From JASHUC01 sp963849095 (GTDB taxonomy: Bacteria > Pseudomonadota > Gammaproteobacteria > Steroidobacterales > Steroidobacteraceae), in the NCBI GenBank assembly GCA_963849095.1, contig CAWKGA010000003.1:186001-250000 (forward strand): a DNA stretch of 64,000 bases. The letters run 5' to 3'. The first letter of the stretch is position 1. Each line of letters begins with the position of its first letter. Below the pieces are notes generated by a model that worked only from the letters and a program-made list of their open reading frames with translations, searched no databases and was not told the origin of the DNA. Position numbers and translations under genes: made by a program. Below are positions 51,531 through 60,052 of this stretch, in pieces.

Positions 51531-52862
51531 TCATGCGGCGGCGAGCCCCTGGGATTCGACGATGCTGCGGCCGCCGTGGTCGATCATGTACTCGAACTCG
51601 TGGCCGTAGTGCTTGAGGAAACTCTGCACCGGCCACGCCGCGGCATCGCCAAACGCGCAGATCGTGTGTCCCTCGATGTGATTGGCGACATCGAGGAGCA
51701 GTCCGAGCTCCTCGCGCCGCCCCTCGCCGGCGAGGATTCGCTTCAGCATGCGGTTGAGCCAGCCAGTGCCCTCGCGGCACGGCGTGCACTGCCCGCAGGA
51801 CTCGGCCATGTAGAATCGCGAGATGCGCTCGAGCATGCGGACCATGCAGGTCGTTTCGTCCATGACGACGACGGCCGCCGAGCCGATGCCGGACCCCACG
51901 GCGCGCAGCGAGTCGTAGTCCATGTTGACGGCCATCATCTTCTCGCCCGGAACAACCTGCATGGACGCACCGCCGGGGATCACCGCCTTCAACTTGCGGC
52001 CCTTCCAGACGCCGCCGGCGAGGGCGAGCAGATCGCCGAACGGAATGCCCATCGGCAGCTCGAGATTCGCAGGTCTCGAAACGTGTCCCGACACGGAGAA
52101 GATGATGGTGCCCGCGGAGTTCTTGGGTCCGAGCGCGGTGAACCACTCGGGGCCCCTGCGCAGGATCGTCGGCACGGAAGCAAAGCTCTGCGTGTTGTTG
52201 ATCGTCGTCGGCGCCCCGTAGAGTCCGAAGTTCGCCGGAAAGGGCGGCTTGAAGCGCGGCTTGCCCGGCTTGCCCTCGAGCGACTCGAGAAGACCCGTCT
52301 CCTCGCCGCAGATGTAGGCGCCCGCTCCGACGAACGTGTGCAGGTCGAAGTCGATGCCGGAGCCCTTGATGTTCTTGCCGAGCAGCCCTGCTGCGTAAGC
52401 CTCCTCGAGCGCCGCATCGAACCGCGGTACCGGCTCGCCCAGGAACTCGCCGCGGATGTAGTTGTACCCGACGGTCGCGCCCATCCCGTAGCCGCCGATC
52501 GCCATGCCCTCGATGAGGGAATGCGGATTGAATCTCAGGATGTCTCGGTCGTGGCAGGTGCCGGGCTCACTCTCGTCCGAGTTGCAGACGACGTACTTCT
52601 GCATCGGCGCGTTGCGCGGCATGAAACTCCACTTGGTGCCGGTCGGGAATCCCGCGCCGCCGCGGCCGCGCAGGCCCGAGGCCTTCACCGCATCGACGAT
52701 CTGCTCGCGCGGCGGCTTCTCCTCGAGGATCCTCTCCCAGGCCTCGTAGCCGCCGATCGTGCGGTAGGTCGCGAGGGTCCAGGGGCGCTCGAGCCCGAGA
52801 GGCTCGAACACGGTGAGGTTCATCTTGTCCCGGTACTTCTCTAGAACATCGGTCATCGGCAA
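51531..52862 (-). CDS. nuoF: NADH-quinone oxidoreductase subunit F
   Basis: 443 residues, the NADH- and FMN-binding subunit. GRGGAGFPTGTKWSF binds NADH/FMN, GEETGLLESLEG follows and ESCGQCTPCREGTGW supplies ligands of [4Fe-4S] N3. Start may be the ATG at 52862 or the one two codons later. It follows nuoE by 4 bases. Confidence 0.96.
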   Translation of the reverse strand: MPMTDVLEKYRDKMNLTVFEPLGLERPWTLATYRTIGGYEAWERILEEKPPREQIVDAVKASGLRGRGGAGFPTGTKWSFMPRNAPMQKYVVCNSDESEPGTCHDRDILRFNPHSLIEGMAIGGYGMGATVGYNYIRGEFLGEPVPRFDAALEEAYAAGLLGKNIKGSGIDFDLHTFVGAGAYICGEETGLLESLEGKPGKPRFKPPFPANFGLYGAPTTINNTQSFASVPTILRRGPEWFTALGPKNSAGTIIFSVSGHVSRPANLELPMGIPFGDLLALAGGVWKGRKLKAVIPGGASMQVVPGEKMMAVNMDYDSLRAVGSGIGSAAVVVMDETTCMVRMLERISRFYMAESCGQCTPCREGTGWLNRMLKRILAGEGRREELGLLLDVANHIEGHTICAFGDAAAWPVQSFLKHYGHEFEYMIDHGGRSIVESQGLAAA

Positions 52863-52866
52863 GCGC

Positions 52867-53352
52867 TCACTTCAGGCCGTCCAGGATCTCATCGGCCTTC
52901 TCGGGCGTCAGGTGCTCGTGGAAGACGTGGTCGACCATCATCATCGGTGCTCCGGTGCACGCGGCGAGGCATTCCTCCTCCCTCTTCAGGAAGATCCGGC
53001 GGTCCGCCGTGCTCTCGCCCTGCCGGATGCCGAGCTTCCTCTCCACGTGCGCGACGAGATCCTCCGCGCCGCGCAGCATGCACGAGATGTTCGTGCAGAT
53101 GCTCACGTGATGCCGTCCGCACGGGTGCAGCGCGAACATCGAGTAGAAGGTCGCGACCTCGAAGACCTGCACCGGGGGCAGGCTCAGGTACTCCGCGACC
53201 GCCTGGAGCAGCTCGGGGGTGAGATAGCCGTCGTTCTGCTCCTGCGCGGCTTGCAGCGCCGAGAGCACGGCCGATCGCTGGCGGCCCGGCGGAAACTTCG
53301 CGACCCAGCGGTCGATCTCGTGGCGGGTATGCTCCGTCAGCATGGCGCTCAT
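52867..53352 (-). CDS. nuoE: NADH-quinone oxidoreductase subunit E
   Basis: 161-residue thioredoxin-like [2Fe-2S] subunit (cluster N1a). Cys ligands are in CTNISCMLRG and CLAACTGAPMM. The start overlaps the nuoD stop by 4 bases. Confidence 0.95.
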   Translation of the reverse strand: MSAMLTEHTRHEIDRWVAKFPPGRQRSAVLSALQAAQEQNDGYLTPELLQAVAEYLSLPPVQVFEVATFYSMFALHPCGRHHVSICTNISCMLRGAEDLVAHVERKLGIRQGESTADRRIFLKREEECLAACTGAPMMMVDHVFHEHLTPEKADEILDGLK

Positions 53353-54626
53353 CGGTCGACCTCTCCGAATACGATGTCCTGCGTGCCGATCACCGCTACC
53401 ACATCGGCGATCATGTGGCCCCGGACCATCTCATCGAGCGCGGCGAGGTGCGCAAACCCCGGGGCGCGCACCTTGAGGCGATACGGCTTGTTCGCCCCGT
53501 CGGATACGAGATACACGCCGAACTCCCCCTTCGGGGCTTCCACCGCGGCGTAAGTCTCGCCCTCCGGCACGCAATAGCCTTCCGTGAAGAACTTGAAGTG
53601 GTGGATCAGGGATTCCATGTCCTCCTTCATGTGCTCGCGGCTCGGCGCACGGACCTTGCGGTCGTCGACCATCACCGGGCCCGGGTTCTTCTTGAGCCAC
53701 TCGATGCACTGGCGGACGATGCGGTTCGACTGGCGCATCTCCTCCACTCGCACGAGATAGCGGTCGTAGCAGTCGCCGTTCACGCCGATTGGAATGTCGA
53801 AGTCCATGCGGTCGTAGACCTCGTACGGCTGCTTCTTGCGCAGGTCCCAGGCAATCCCCGAGCCGCGGATCATCGGGCCGGAGAACCCGAGCTGCATCGC
53901 GCGCTCCGGCGAGACCACGCCGATGTTGACTGTCCGCTGCTTCCAGATGCGGTTGTCGGTGAGCAGCGTCTCGTAATCCTCGATGGCCTTCGGAAACCGC
54001 TCCGTGAACGCCCAGATGAAATCGAGCATCGTGCCGGCGCGAGCCTCGTTCAGGCGGTTGACCTCCTTCTGTGAGTGCCACTTCGAGGGCTGGTACTTCG
54101 GCATCGAGTCCGGCAGGTCCCGGTAGACCCCGCCCGGCCGGTAGTAGGTCGCATGCATGCGCGTGCCCGAGACCGCTTCGTACACGTCCATGAGCTCCTC
54201 ACGCTCCTTGAAGCAGAGCAGGAACACCGTCATCGCGCCGATGTCGAGGCCATGGGCGCCGAGCCACATGAGGTGGTTCAGGATGCGGGTGATCTCATCG
54301 AACATCACGCGGATGTACTGCGCGCGCTCCGGGGGAGCGATGCCGAGCAGCCGCTCGATCGCGAGCACGTACCCATGCTCGTTGCACATCATCGAGACGT
54401 AGTCGAGCCGGTCCATGTACCCGATCGACTGGTTGTAGGGCTTCGATTCGGCGAGCTTCTCGGTGCCCCGATGCAGCAGGCCGATGTGAGGGTCCGCCTT
54501 CTGCACCACCTCTCCGTCGAGCTCCAGGACGAGGCGCAGCACACCGTGGGCGGCCGGGTGCTGCGGCCCGAAGTTCATCGTGTAATTGCGGATCTCCGTG
54601 ATCCCGGGCGAGGCGCTGTCGTTCAT
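53349..54626 (-). CDS. nuoD: NADH-quinone oxidoreductase subunit D
   Basis: 425-residue hydrogenase-like 49-kDa subunit that forms the quinone site with NuoB. It opens with YTMNFGPQHPAAHGVLRL and has HRGTEKLAE and YNQSIGYMDRLDYVSMM with the conserved Tyr. The ATG at 54626 overlaps the nuoC stop by 4 bases; nuoC and nuoD are separate, not fused as in E. coli. Confidence 0.96.
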   Translation of the reverse strand: MNDSASPGITEIRNYTMNFGPQHPAAHGVLRLVLELDGEVVQKADPHIGLLHRGTEKLAESKPYNQSIGYMDRLDYVSMMCNEHGYVLAIERLLGIAPPERAQYIRVMFDEITRILNHLMWLGAHGLDIGAMTVFLLCFKEREELMDVYEAVSGTRMHATYYRPGGVYRDLPDSMPKYQPSKWHSQKEVNRLNEARAGTMLDFIWAFTERFPKAIEDYETLLTDNRIWKQRTVNIGVVSPERAMQLGFSGPMIRGSGIAWDLRKKQPYEVYDRMDFDIPIGVNGDCYDRYLVRVEEMRQSNRIVRQCIEWLKKNPGPVMVDDRKVRAPSREHMKEDMESLIHHFKFFTEGYCVPEGETYAAVEAPKGEFGVYLVSDGANKPYRLKVRAPGFAHLAALDEMVRGHMIADVVAVIGTQDIVFGEVDR

Positions 54627-55315
54627 GAGCGTGGCGCCGGGCTGTCCTTGAGGGCCGGGTTGTAGCGGTTGTCCTCGCGGATGACCTTCGGGACGAGCAC
54701 GCGCGGCTCGATGCTCACGGGCTGATAGATCACCCGGCGCTTCTCCGGGTCGTAGCGGACCTCGACGTTGCCGATGAGCGGAAAGTCCTTCCGGAACGGA
54801 TGCCCCACGAAGCCGTAGTCCGTGAGGATGCGGCGCAGGTCCGGATGGCCCCTGAAGAGGATGCCGAAGAGGTCGAACGTCTCGCGCTCGAACCAGTTCG
54901 CCGACGCCCAGATGTCGGTCACCGAGTCCACCACCGGCTCCGCTTCGTTTTCGCACCGCACCCGCAGCCGCAGGCGCCGGTTGTGCGTGATGGACAGCAG
55001 CTGGTAGGCGACAGCGAAGCGCGCCCCGCCGACGGGCGCCGGCGGGACGAGCTCTTCCTGCGCCAGACGCCCCCGGCTGAAGCCCGTCCGCGTCGCCGAT
55101 TGCGTCTGCCATTGGTCTTTCCGGAATTCGAGGTAGTCGATGCCGGCGACGTCCATCAGCATCTCGAAGCGCAGATCCGGCGCATCGCGGAGGGTCGAGC
55201 AGACGGCGAGCAGCGCTTGCGGCTCCACCTCGTAGGCGAGCTCGCCGGCGAGTGAGGGCACGCGCGCCACCTGTCCCGGCAGGAGCGCCTCCACTTGCTG
55301 GGCAAGGCTCGTCAT
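54623..55315 (-). CDS. nuoC: NADH-quinone oxidoreductase subunit C
   Basis: 230-residue 30-kDa subunit. The family signature ERETFDLFGILFRGHPDLRRIL and the following YGFVGHPFRKDFPL are intact. Start at 55315; the frame continues upstream without NuoC-like sequence. Confidence 0.95.
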   Translation of the reverse strand: MTSLAQQVEALLPGQVARVPSLAGELAYEVEPQALLAVCSTLRDAPDLRFEMLMDVAGIDYLEFRKDQWQTQSATRTGFSRGRLAQEELVPPAPVGGARFAVAYQLLSITHNRRLRLRVRCENEAEPVVDSVTDIWASANWFERETFDLFGILFRGHPDLRRILTDYGFVGHPFRKDFPLIGNVEVRYDPEKRRVIYQPVSIEPRVLVPKVIREDNRYNPALKDSPAPRS

Positions 55316-55355
55316 GGTCTGCGCGCCGGAGCGAGTTTCATGTTCGCATCTCCAC

Positions 55356-55847
55356 TTACCGCGCGATCGTGCTGGTGCGCTCGATCTTCTTCTGCAGCTG
55401 GATGATGCCGTACACCAGCGCTTCGGCCGTCGGAGGGCAGCCGGGCACGTAGACATCGACGGGCACAATGCGATCGCAGCCGCGTACCACCGAGTACGAA
55501 TAGTGGTAGTAGCCCCCGCCGTTCGCGCAGGAGCCCATCGAGATGACCCAGCGAGGCTCGGCCATCTGGTCGTACACCTTGCGCAGCGCGGGCGCCATCT
55601 TGTTGACCAGCGTCCCGGCGACGATCATCACGTCCGACTGGCGCGGACTCGGACGAAAGACCACCCCGAAGCGGTCGAGGTCGTAGCGCGAGGCGCCGGC
55701 ATGCATCATCTCGACCGCGCAGCACGCGAGCCCGAAGGTCATGGGCCACAGCGAGCCGGTACGCGCCCAGTTGACGAGATGATCGACCTGTGTGGTGAGG
55801 AATCCGCGCTGTGCAAAGCCCTCCGGAGCGTCCGGCTCTAGTCCCAC
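55356..55847 (-). CDS. nuoB: NADH-quinone oxidoreductase subunit B
   Basis: 163 residues holding cluster N2, the last iron-sulfur cluster before quinone: GLACCAVEMM, GSCANGGGYY and VPGCPPTAEAL supply the four Cys. I chose the GTG at 55847, which has AAAGGAG eight bases upstream and overlaps nuoA by 10 bases. Confidence 0.95.
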   Translation of the reverse strand: MGLEPDAPEGFAQRGFLTTQVDHLVNWARTGSLWPMTFGLACCAVEMMHAGASRYDLDRFGVVFRPSPRQSDVMIVAGTLVNKMAPALRKVYDQMAEPRWVISMGSCANGGGYYHYSYSVVRGCDRIVPVDVYVPGCPPTAEALVYGIIQLQKKIERTSTIAR

Positions 55848-56206
55848 TCCAGCGCTCCTTTCTTCCACTCGTAGACGAAGCCGACGGTGAGGACCGCGAG
55901 GAAGATGCCCATGGCGATGAGGCCGGCGAGTCCGATCTTCCGGAGCGCGACGGCCCACGGGAAGAGGAAGGCGATCTCCAGATCGAAGACGATGAACAGG
56001 ATGGCGACGAGGTAGTAGCGGACGTCGAAGCGCGCGCGCGTATCCTCGAAGGGCTCGAAGCCGCACTCGTAGGGCGAGAGCTTGTCGCGATCGGCGGGGA
56101 AGCGGGAGAAGTACCGCCCGATACCCGTGCCGAGCAGCAGCAGCAACGCGGCAAGCGCTGCGGCGATGATCAGAAAGATCAGTACCGGCAGGTAATTCGC
56201 AGGCAT
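55838..56206 (-). CDS. nuoA: NADH-quinone oxidoreductase subunit A
   Basis: 122 residues, three helices, first gene of the operon. The loop DKLSPYECGFEPFEDTRARFDVRYY contains the conserved Cys near the quinone channel. The operon promoter must lie between here and tRNA-Leu (56207-56298) or further upstream. Confidence 0.95.
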   Translation of the reverse strand: MPANYLPVLIFLIIAAALAALLLLLGTGIGRYFSRFPADRDKLSPYECGFEPFEDTRARFDVRYYLVAILFIVFDLEIAFLFPWAVALRKIGLAGLIAMGIFLAVLTVGFVYEWKKGALEWD

Positions 56207-56232
56207 GTGCCTATTCTATATTATTTTCATGT

Positions 56233-56275
56233 ACGGGGTCGCTGCGCGACCCCGTGAGCAGTTGGCCGCAGGCCA
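56233..56275. repeat. REP-like double palindrome, copy 1
   Basis: A 10-bp stem (ACGGGGTCGC/GCGACCCCGT) and 7 bases later a second palindrome TGGCC-GCA-GGCCA. The same pair with the same 7-base spacing occurs at 60003-60050. It lies between tRNA-Leu and nuoA and may end the upstream transcript. Confidence 0.6.
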
Positions 56276-56298
56276 TGAGAAGCAGGCCATGAAAATAC

Positions 56299-56383
56299 TG
56301 GTGCCGACGGCCGGATTCGAACCGGCACACCTTGCGGCGCTAGCCCCTCAAGCTAGTGTGTCTACCAATTCCACCACGTCGGC
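56299..56383 (-). tRNA. tRNA-Leu (GAG)
   Basis: 85 bases with a long variable arm, as for a class II tRNA. Anticodon loop TTGAGGG gives GAG (reads CUC/CUU). Acceptor GCCGACG pairs with CGTCGGC, discriminator A and encoded CCA. Its position between secG and nuoA is the usual gammaproteobacterial one. Confidence 0.94.
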
Positions 56384-56394
56384 TGGTGCTTTGA

Positions 56395-56898
56395 TCATTT
56401 TCCCGGCGATACGGGCGCCGGCGCAGGGATGGCACCCGCAGCAGGCGCTGCCTGCGTCGACGTGCTCGGCGCCGGCGCCGATGAGGGGGGCGCGCCCAGC
56501 GCGGGCGTCGGCGCCGCGCTCGATCCCGTTGCGCTCGGTCCCGCCGGAGCCGGCCCGGCCGCGCCCGCTCCCCGCCCAGGCGCGCCGGGCAATGGCGCGC
56601 CCGCCGGGTTCGTGGCCGCAGGCGCGATTTGCCCGGCCGTGTCGAAGATCGTCTTGGGCGCCGTGGTCCGCTGGCCCACGTACGCGAGAGCGAGGCTGTT
56701 CACCATGAACACGGCAGTAAAGATCGCCGTGGCCCGCGACAGCGCGGTGCCGGCGCCGCGCGCACCGAACACGGTGCCCGACGCTCCGGCTCCGAAGCCC
56801 GCTCCCGCCTCGGCGCCCTTGCCTCGCTGAACCAGCACGAGCGCGACGATCGCGATCGCGCTGAAAAACTGCACGAACATTAACGCTATATGCAACAT
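56395..56898 (-). CDS. secG: Preprotein translocase subunit SecG
   Basis: Small inner-membrane subunit that stimulates SecYEG-mediated export. The first 75 residues are standard: a helix (ALMFVQFFSAIAIVALVLVQRGKGAEAGAGFGAG), a GSGTVFGARG-type loop and a second helix. The remaining 90 or so residues are an Ala/Pro-rich tail, making the protein 167 residues against about 110 in E. coli. Confidence 0.93.
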   Translation of the reverse strand: MLHIALMFVQFFSAIAIVALVLVQRGKGAEAGAGFGAGASGTVFGARGAGTALSRATAIFTAVFMVNSLALAYVGQRTTAPKTIFDTAGQIAPAATNPAGAPLPGAPGRGAGAAGPAPAGPSATGSSAAPTPALGAPPSSAPAPSTSTQAAPAAGAIPAPAPVSPGK

Positions 56899-56922
56899 GT
56901 CATCACGGTGATTGCGGACCGG

Positions 56923-57687
56923 TCAGCGGCGGGCGGCCGCCAGGATCGCCAGAAACTCCTCAGCCTTCAGCGAGGCGCCGCCGATCAGCCCTCCGTCGAC
57001 ATCGGGCTGAGTGAACAGCTCCTCGGCATTGCCCGCCTTGACGCTGCCGCCGTAGAGGATACGTGCCTCGACGGCAATTTTAGCATTTCGCGCGCCGATG
57101 CGGTCACGAATGAACCGGTGGACCTCCTCGGCCTGCTCGGGCGTGGCGTTGCGCCCTGTGCCGATGGCCCAGCAGGGCTCGTACGCGATGACCGCGCGGG
57201 TGAAGGCCTCGACCCTGCACAGCTCGAGCACGGCATCGAGCTGGCGCGAGACGACCTCGCGCGTGCGACCCGCCTCGCGCTCCGAGAGCTGCTCGCCGAC
57301 GCACAGGATGGGCGTCAGCCCCTTCGCCTGCGCGGCCGCGAACTTGCGCGCGACGAGCTGATCACCCTCGCCGTACCCCGCGCGCCGCTCGGAATGCCCA
57401 ACGATGACGTAGCCGCAGCCGGCATCCTTGAGCATGGCGGCCGACACTTCGCCCGTGTAGGCGCCCTGCGCCTCCGCGCAGACATCCTGCGCGCCGAGCT
57501 CGACGGGAATCTCCGCGTCGCGCAGCAGCCGCGCGACCTCCTGCAGGTAGACGAACGGCGGGCACACGATGCATACCGCCCGCGGCTCGCTCGGAAACTG
57601 CGCGGCAATCGCCTCGATGAGGCTCGAGTTCTCGGCGCGCGAGCCGTGCATCTTCCAGTTTCCCGCGATGATCGATATGCGATTCAT
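56923..57687 (-). CDS. tpiA: Triosephosphate isomerase
   Basis: Interconverts dihydroxyacetone phosphate and glyceraldehyde 3-phosphate. Catalytic Lys in NWKMHG, His in VGHSERR, Glu in AYEPCWAIGTG and the phosphate-binding GGS near the end (ILYGGSVK). 254 residues from ATG 57687; an upstream ATG at 57702 is also possible and neither has a strong ribosome site. Confidence 0.96.
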   Translation of the reverse strand: MNRISIIAGNWKMHGSRAENSSLIEAIAAQFPSEPRAVCIVCPPFVYLQEVARLLRDAEIPVELGAQDVCAEAQGAYTGEVSAAMLKDAGCGYVIVGHSERRAGYGEGDQLVARKFAAAQAKGLTPILCVGEQLSEREAGRTREVVSRQLDAVLELCRVEAFTRAVIAYEPCWAIGTGRNATPEQAEEVHRFIRDRIGARNAKIAVEARILYGGSVKAGNAEELFTQPDVDGGLIGGASLKAEEFLAILAAARR

Positions 57688-57777
57688 CCGCCGTGCCGGC
57701 ATCCCACGAAAATCGCGGGATCATAGCCGCTTTTACTCCGGCACGCCCGCGGTTCCTTGTATCGGTTCGTATTGGCT

Positions 57778-59112
57778 TCAGCCCGCCTCGGCGCGGACGA
57801 TCTCCGCGAGCTCGGTCGCGTATGCCCGGGTCGCCTGCTCGTCCCGGCCTTCGACCATCACGCGGATCACGGGCTCCGTGCCGGACGGGCGCAGCACGAC
57901 GCGGCCCTCGTTCGCGAGGCGCAACTCGATGCGCCTCACGGCCTCGCCCACCCGGGGAGCGGTCTTCGGGTCGAAGCGCTTGGCCACCTTCACGTTGAGC
58001 AGCACCTGAGGGAACCTTGGCATGCCGGCCGCGAGCTCGGCGAGGCTCTGCCCCGTCTGCTTCACCACGGCAAGCACCTGCAGCGCGCTCACGAGCGCAT
58101 CGCCGGTCGTCGTCTTGTCCAGCAGGACGATGTGGCCCGAAGTCTCCCCTCCGAGCGTCGCGCCCGACTCGCGCATGAGGCCAAGCACGTACCGGTCTCC
58201 GACCGGCGCGCGCAGGAACTCGATCCCCTCCCCGCGCAGCGCGAGCTCCAGGCCGAAGTTGCTCATCACCGTGCCGACGACGGGGCCGCGAAGCGTGCCC
58301 TCGCGCTTGCGTGCGCGCGCCATGATGTAGAGCAGCTGGTCCCCGTCCACCACCCGTCCGAGATGATCGACCATGACGAGCCGGTCGCCGTCGCCGTCCA
58401 CCGCGATGCCGACCGCGGCCCGCACGCCGGGCACGGTGAGCTGCAGGAGATCCGGCGCGAGCGCGCCGCAGCCGTCGTTGATGTTGCGCCCGTTCGGGGA
58501 GCAGCCGATCGGCACGATCTCCGCGCCGAGGTCGGTGAGCAGGCGCGGACCCACCTTGTAGCAGGCGCCGTTGCCGCAATCGATGACGATCTTCAGCCCC
58601 TCGAGATTTACGCCGGAGGGGAGCGTGGAGGCGCAGAATTCCTGGTAGCGCACGCGCGTCTTGTCCACGCGCGTGGCGCGCCCGAGGCTGCGCGACGTGC
58701 AGGTGACCGGTCCCCGCTCGAGCTCCGCCTCGATTCTCTCCTCGAGCTCGTCGGACAGCTTCCCGCCGCTCGCGTCGAAGAACTTGATCCCGTTGTCGTC
58801 GAAGAGATTGTGCGAAGCGCTGATGACGACTCCGAAGGAGCACTCGAAGCGGCGCGTGAGATAGGCGATCCCCGGAGTGGGGAGCGGCCCGATGAGCATG
58901 ACATCGACGCCCGCGGCCACGAACCCAGCCTCGAGCGCGGACTCGAACATGTAGCCCGATACGCGCGTGTCCTTGCCGATCAGCACCCGGCCCCCGCCGG
59001 GCGCGAGGACGCGCGCCGCCGCGCTCGCGAGATTGAGCGCAAAGTCGACGGTCATGGGGTGCTCGCCGACGCGGCCTCTCACGCCATCCGTCCCGAAATA
59101 TCGACGGGTCAT
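57778..59112 (-). CDS. glmM: Phosphoglucosamine mutase
   Basis: 444 residues; makes glucosamine-1-phosphate for UDP-GlcNAc. The phosphoserine loop VISASHNLFDDNGIKFF, the metal loop DGDGDR (GIAVDGDGDRLVMVD) and the C-terminal RPSGTEPVIRV are present. Start immediately follows the folP stop. Confidence 0.96.
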   Translation of the reverse strand: MTRRYFGTDGVRGRVGEHPMTVDFALNLASAAARVLAPGGGRVLIGKDTRVSGYMFESALEAGFVAAGVDVMLIGPLPTPGIAYLTRRFECSFGVVISASHNLFDDNGIKFFDASGGKLSDELEERIEAELERGPVTCTSRSLGRATRVDKTRVRYQEFCASTLPSGVNLEGLKIVIDCGNGACYKVGPRLLTDLGAEIVPIGCSPNGRNINDGCGALAPDLLQLTVPGVRAAVGIAVDGDGDRLVMVDHLGRVVDGDQLLYIMARARKREGTLRGPVVGTVMSNFGLELALRGEGIEFLRAPVGDRYVLGLMRESGATLGGETSGHIVLLDKTTTGDALVSALQVLAVVKQTGQSLAELAAGMPRFPQVLLNVKVAKRFDPKTAPRVGEAVRRIELRLANEGRVVLRPSGTEPVIRVMVEGRDEQATRAYATELAEIVRAEAG

Positions 59113-59955
59113 CTATGCTCCTCTCACGGCCTGCGCGACTCTGATCGTATCGAGCGTCGCTGCGACGTCGTGCGCGCGAACGATACTCGCGCCATGGAGA
59201 ACGGCAATGGCTGCCAGAGCGAGGCTTCCGGCCAGACGATCGCCGGAGAGGCGGCCGGTCAGGCTCGCGAGCGCCGATTTGCGCGAGAGGCCCACCGTGA
59301 CCGGAATGCCGCTCTCCGCGAGCTCGGGCAGCCGCCGCAGCAGCTCGAGGTTGTGCGCGAGCGTCTTGCCGAATCCGAAGCCGGGATCGATCGCGATGCG
59401 CTCGTCCGGCATCCCCACCTCCCGGCAAGCCTGCGCGCGTCCGAGCAAAAACGCCTTGACCTCGCTCACAACATCCACGTAGGCCGGGCCGTGCTGCATC
59501 GTCGCCGGCTCGCCTTGCATGTGCATGAGACACACGGCACAGGAGGTTGCGGCCGCCGCGGCGAGCGCGCCCGGCAACGCGAGCGCCCGCACGTCGTTGA
59601 TCATGTCGGCCCCGGCAGCCGCCGCGGTGCGCATCACTTCCGGCTTGCTGGTGTCCACGGAGATCACGGCGGTGGTGCGGCCGGCCAGCCGCTCGATCAC
59701 CGGAACCACGCGGTGGAGCTCCTCGGAGACCGAAACGGGTGATGCTCCCGGACGAGTGGACTCGCCGCCGACATCGACGATCGCGGCACCCTCCTCCACC
59801 ATCTGCAGAGCGTGCTCGACCGCCCGGTCCGGGTCCGCGAACCGCCCGCCATCCGAAAACGAGTCGGGTGTCACGTTGAGAACGCCCATCACGACGGGCA
59901 CCGAGAGATCGAGCGTCCGGCCGCCACACCGCAGCACCCGCCGGATCCCCGCCAC
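59113..59955 (-). CDS. folP: Dihydropteroate synthase
   Basis: 280 residues; condenses p-aminobenzoate with the pterin pyrophosphate in folate synthesis. Signatures MGVLNVTPDSFSDGG and DVGGESTRPGA are intact, and ISVDTSKPEV and the C-terminal RAHDVAATLDTIRV complete the family pattern. Its stop abuts the glmM start codon. Confidence 0.95.
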   Translation of the reverse strand: MAGIRRVLRCGGRTLDLSVPVVMGVLNVTPDSFSDGGRFADPDRAVEHALQMVEEGAAIVDVGGESTRPGASPVSVSEELHRVVPVIERLAGRTTAVISVDTSKPEVMRTAAAAGADMINDVRALALPGALAAAAATSCAVCLMHMQGEPATMQHGPAYVDVVSEVKAFLLGRAQACREVGMPDERIAIDPGFGFGKTLAHNLELLRRLPELAESGIPVTVGLSRKSALASLTGRLSGDRLAGSLALAAIAVLHGASIVRAHDVAATLDTIRVAQAVRGA

Positions 59956-60002
59956 GGCCCCTCTCTGTCTCTTACCGGCGCGCGTTGCGCGCCGCTATTC
60001 GG

Positions 60003-60050
60003 ACGGGATCGCGCCCCGGCGCGACCCCGTAAGACCCTGGCCGCAGGCCA
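60003..60050. repeat. REP-like double palindrome, copy 2
   Basis: Stem ACGGGATCGCGC/GCGCGACCCCGT (one mismatch) and, 7 bases on, TGGCC-GCA-GGCCA. Same arrangement as 56233-56275. It lies in the ftsH-folP gap directly after the ftsH stop. Confidence 0.6.
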
Positions 60051-60052
60051 TG

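Noticed and set aside
57362..59929. 855-residue open frame on the minus strand
   Set aside because: It is an out-of-frame reading across tpiA, glmM and folP with Arg/Ala/Gly-rich low-complexity translation; the real genes have full family signatures.
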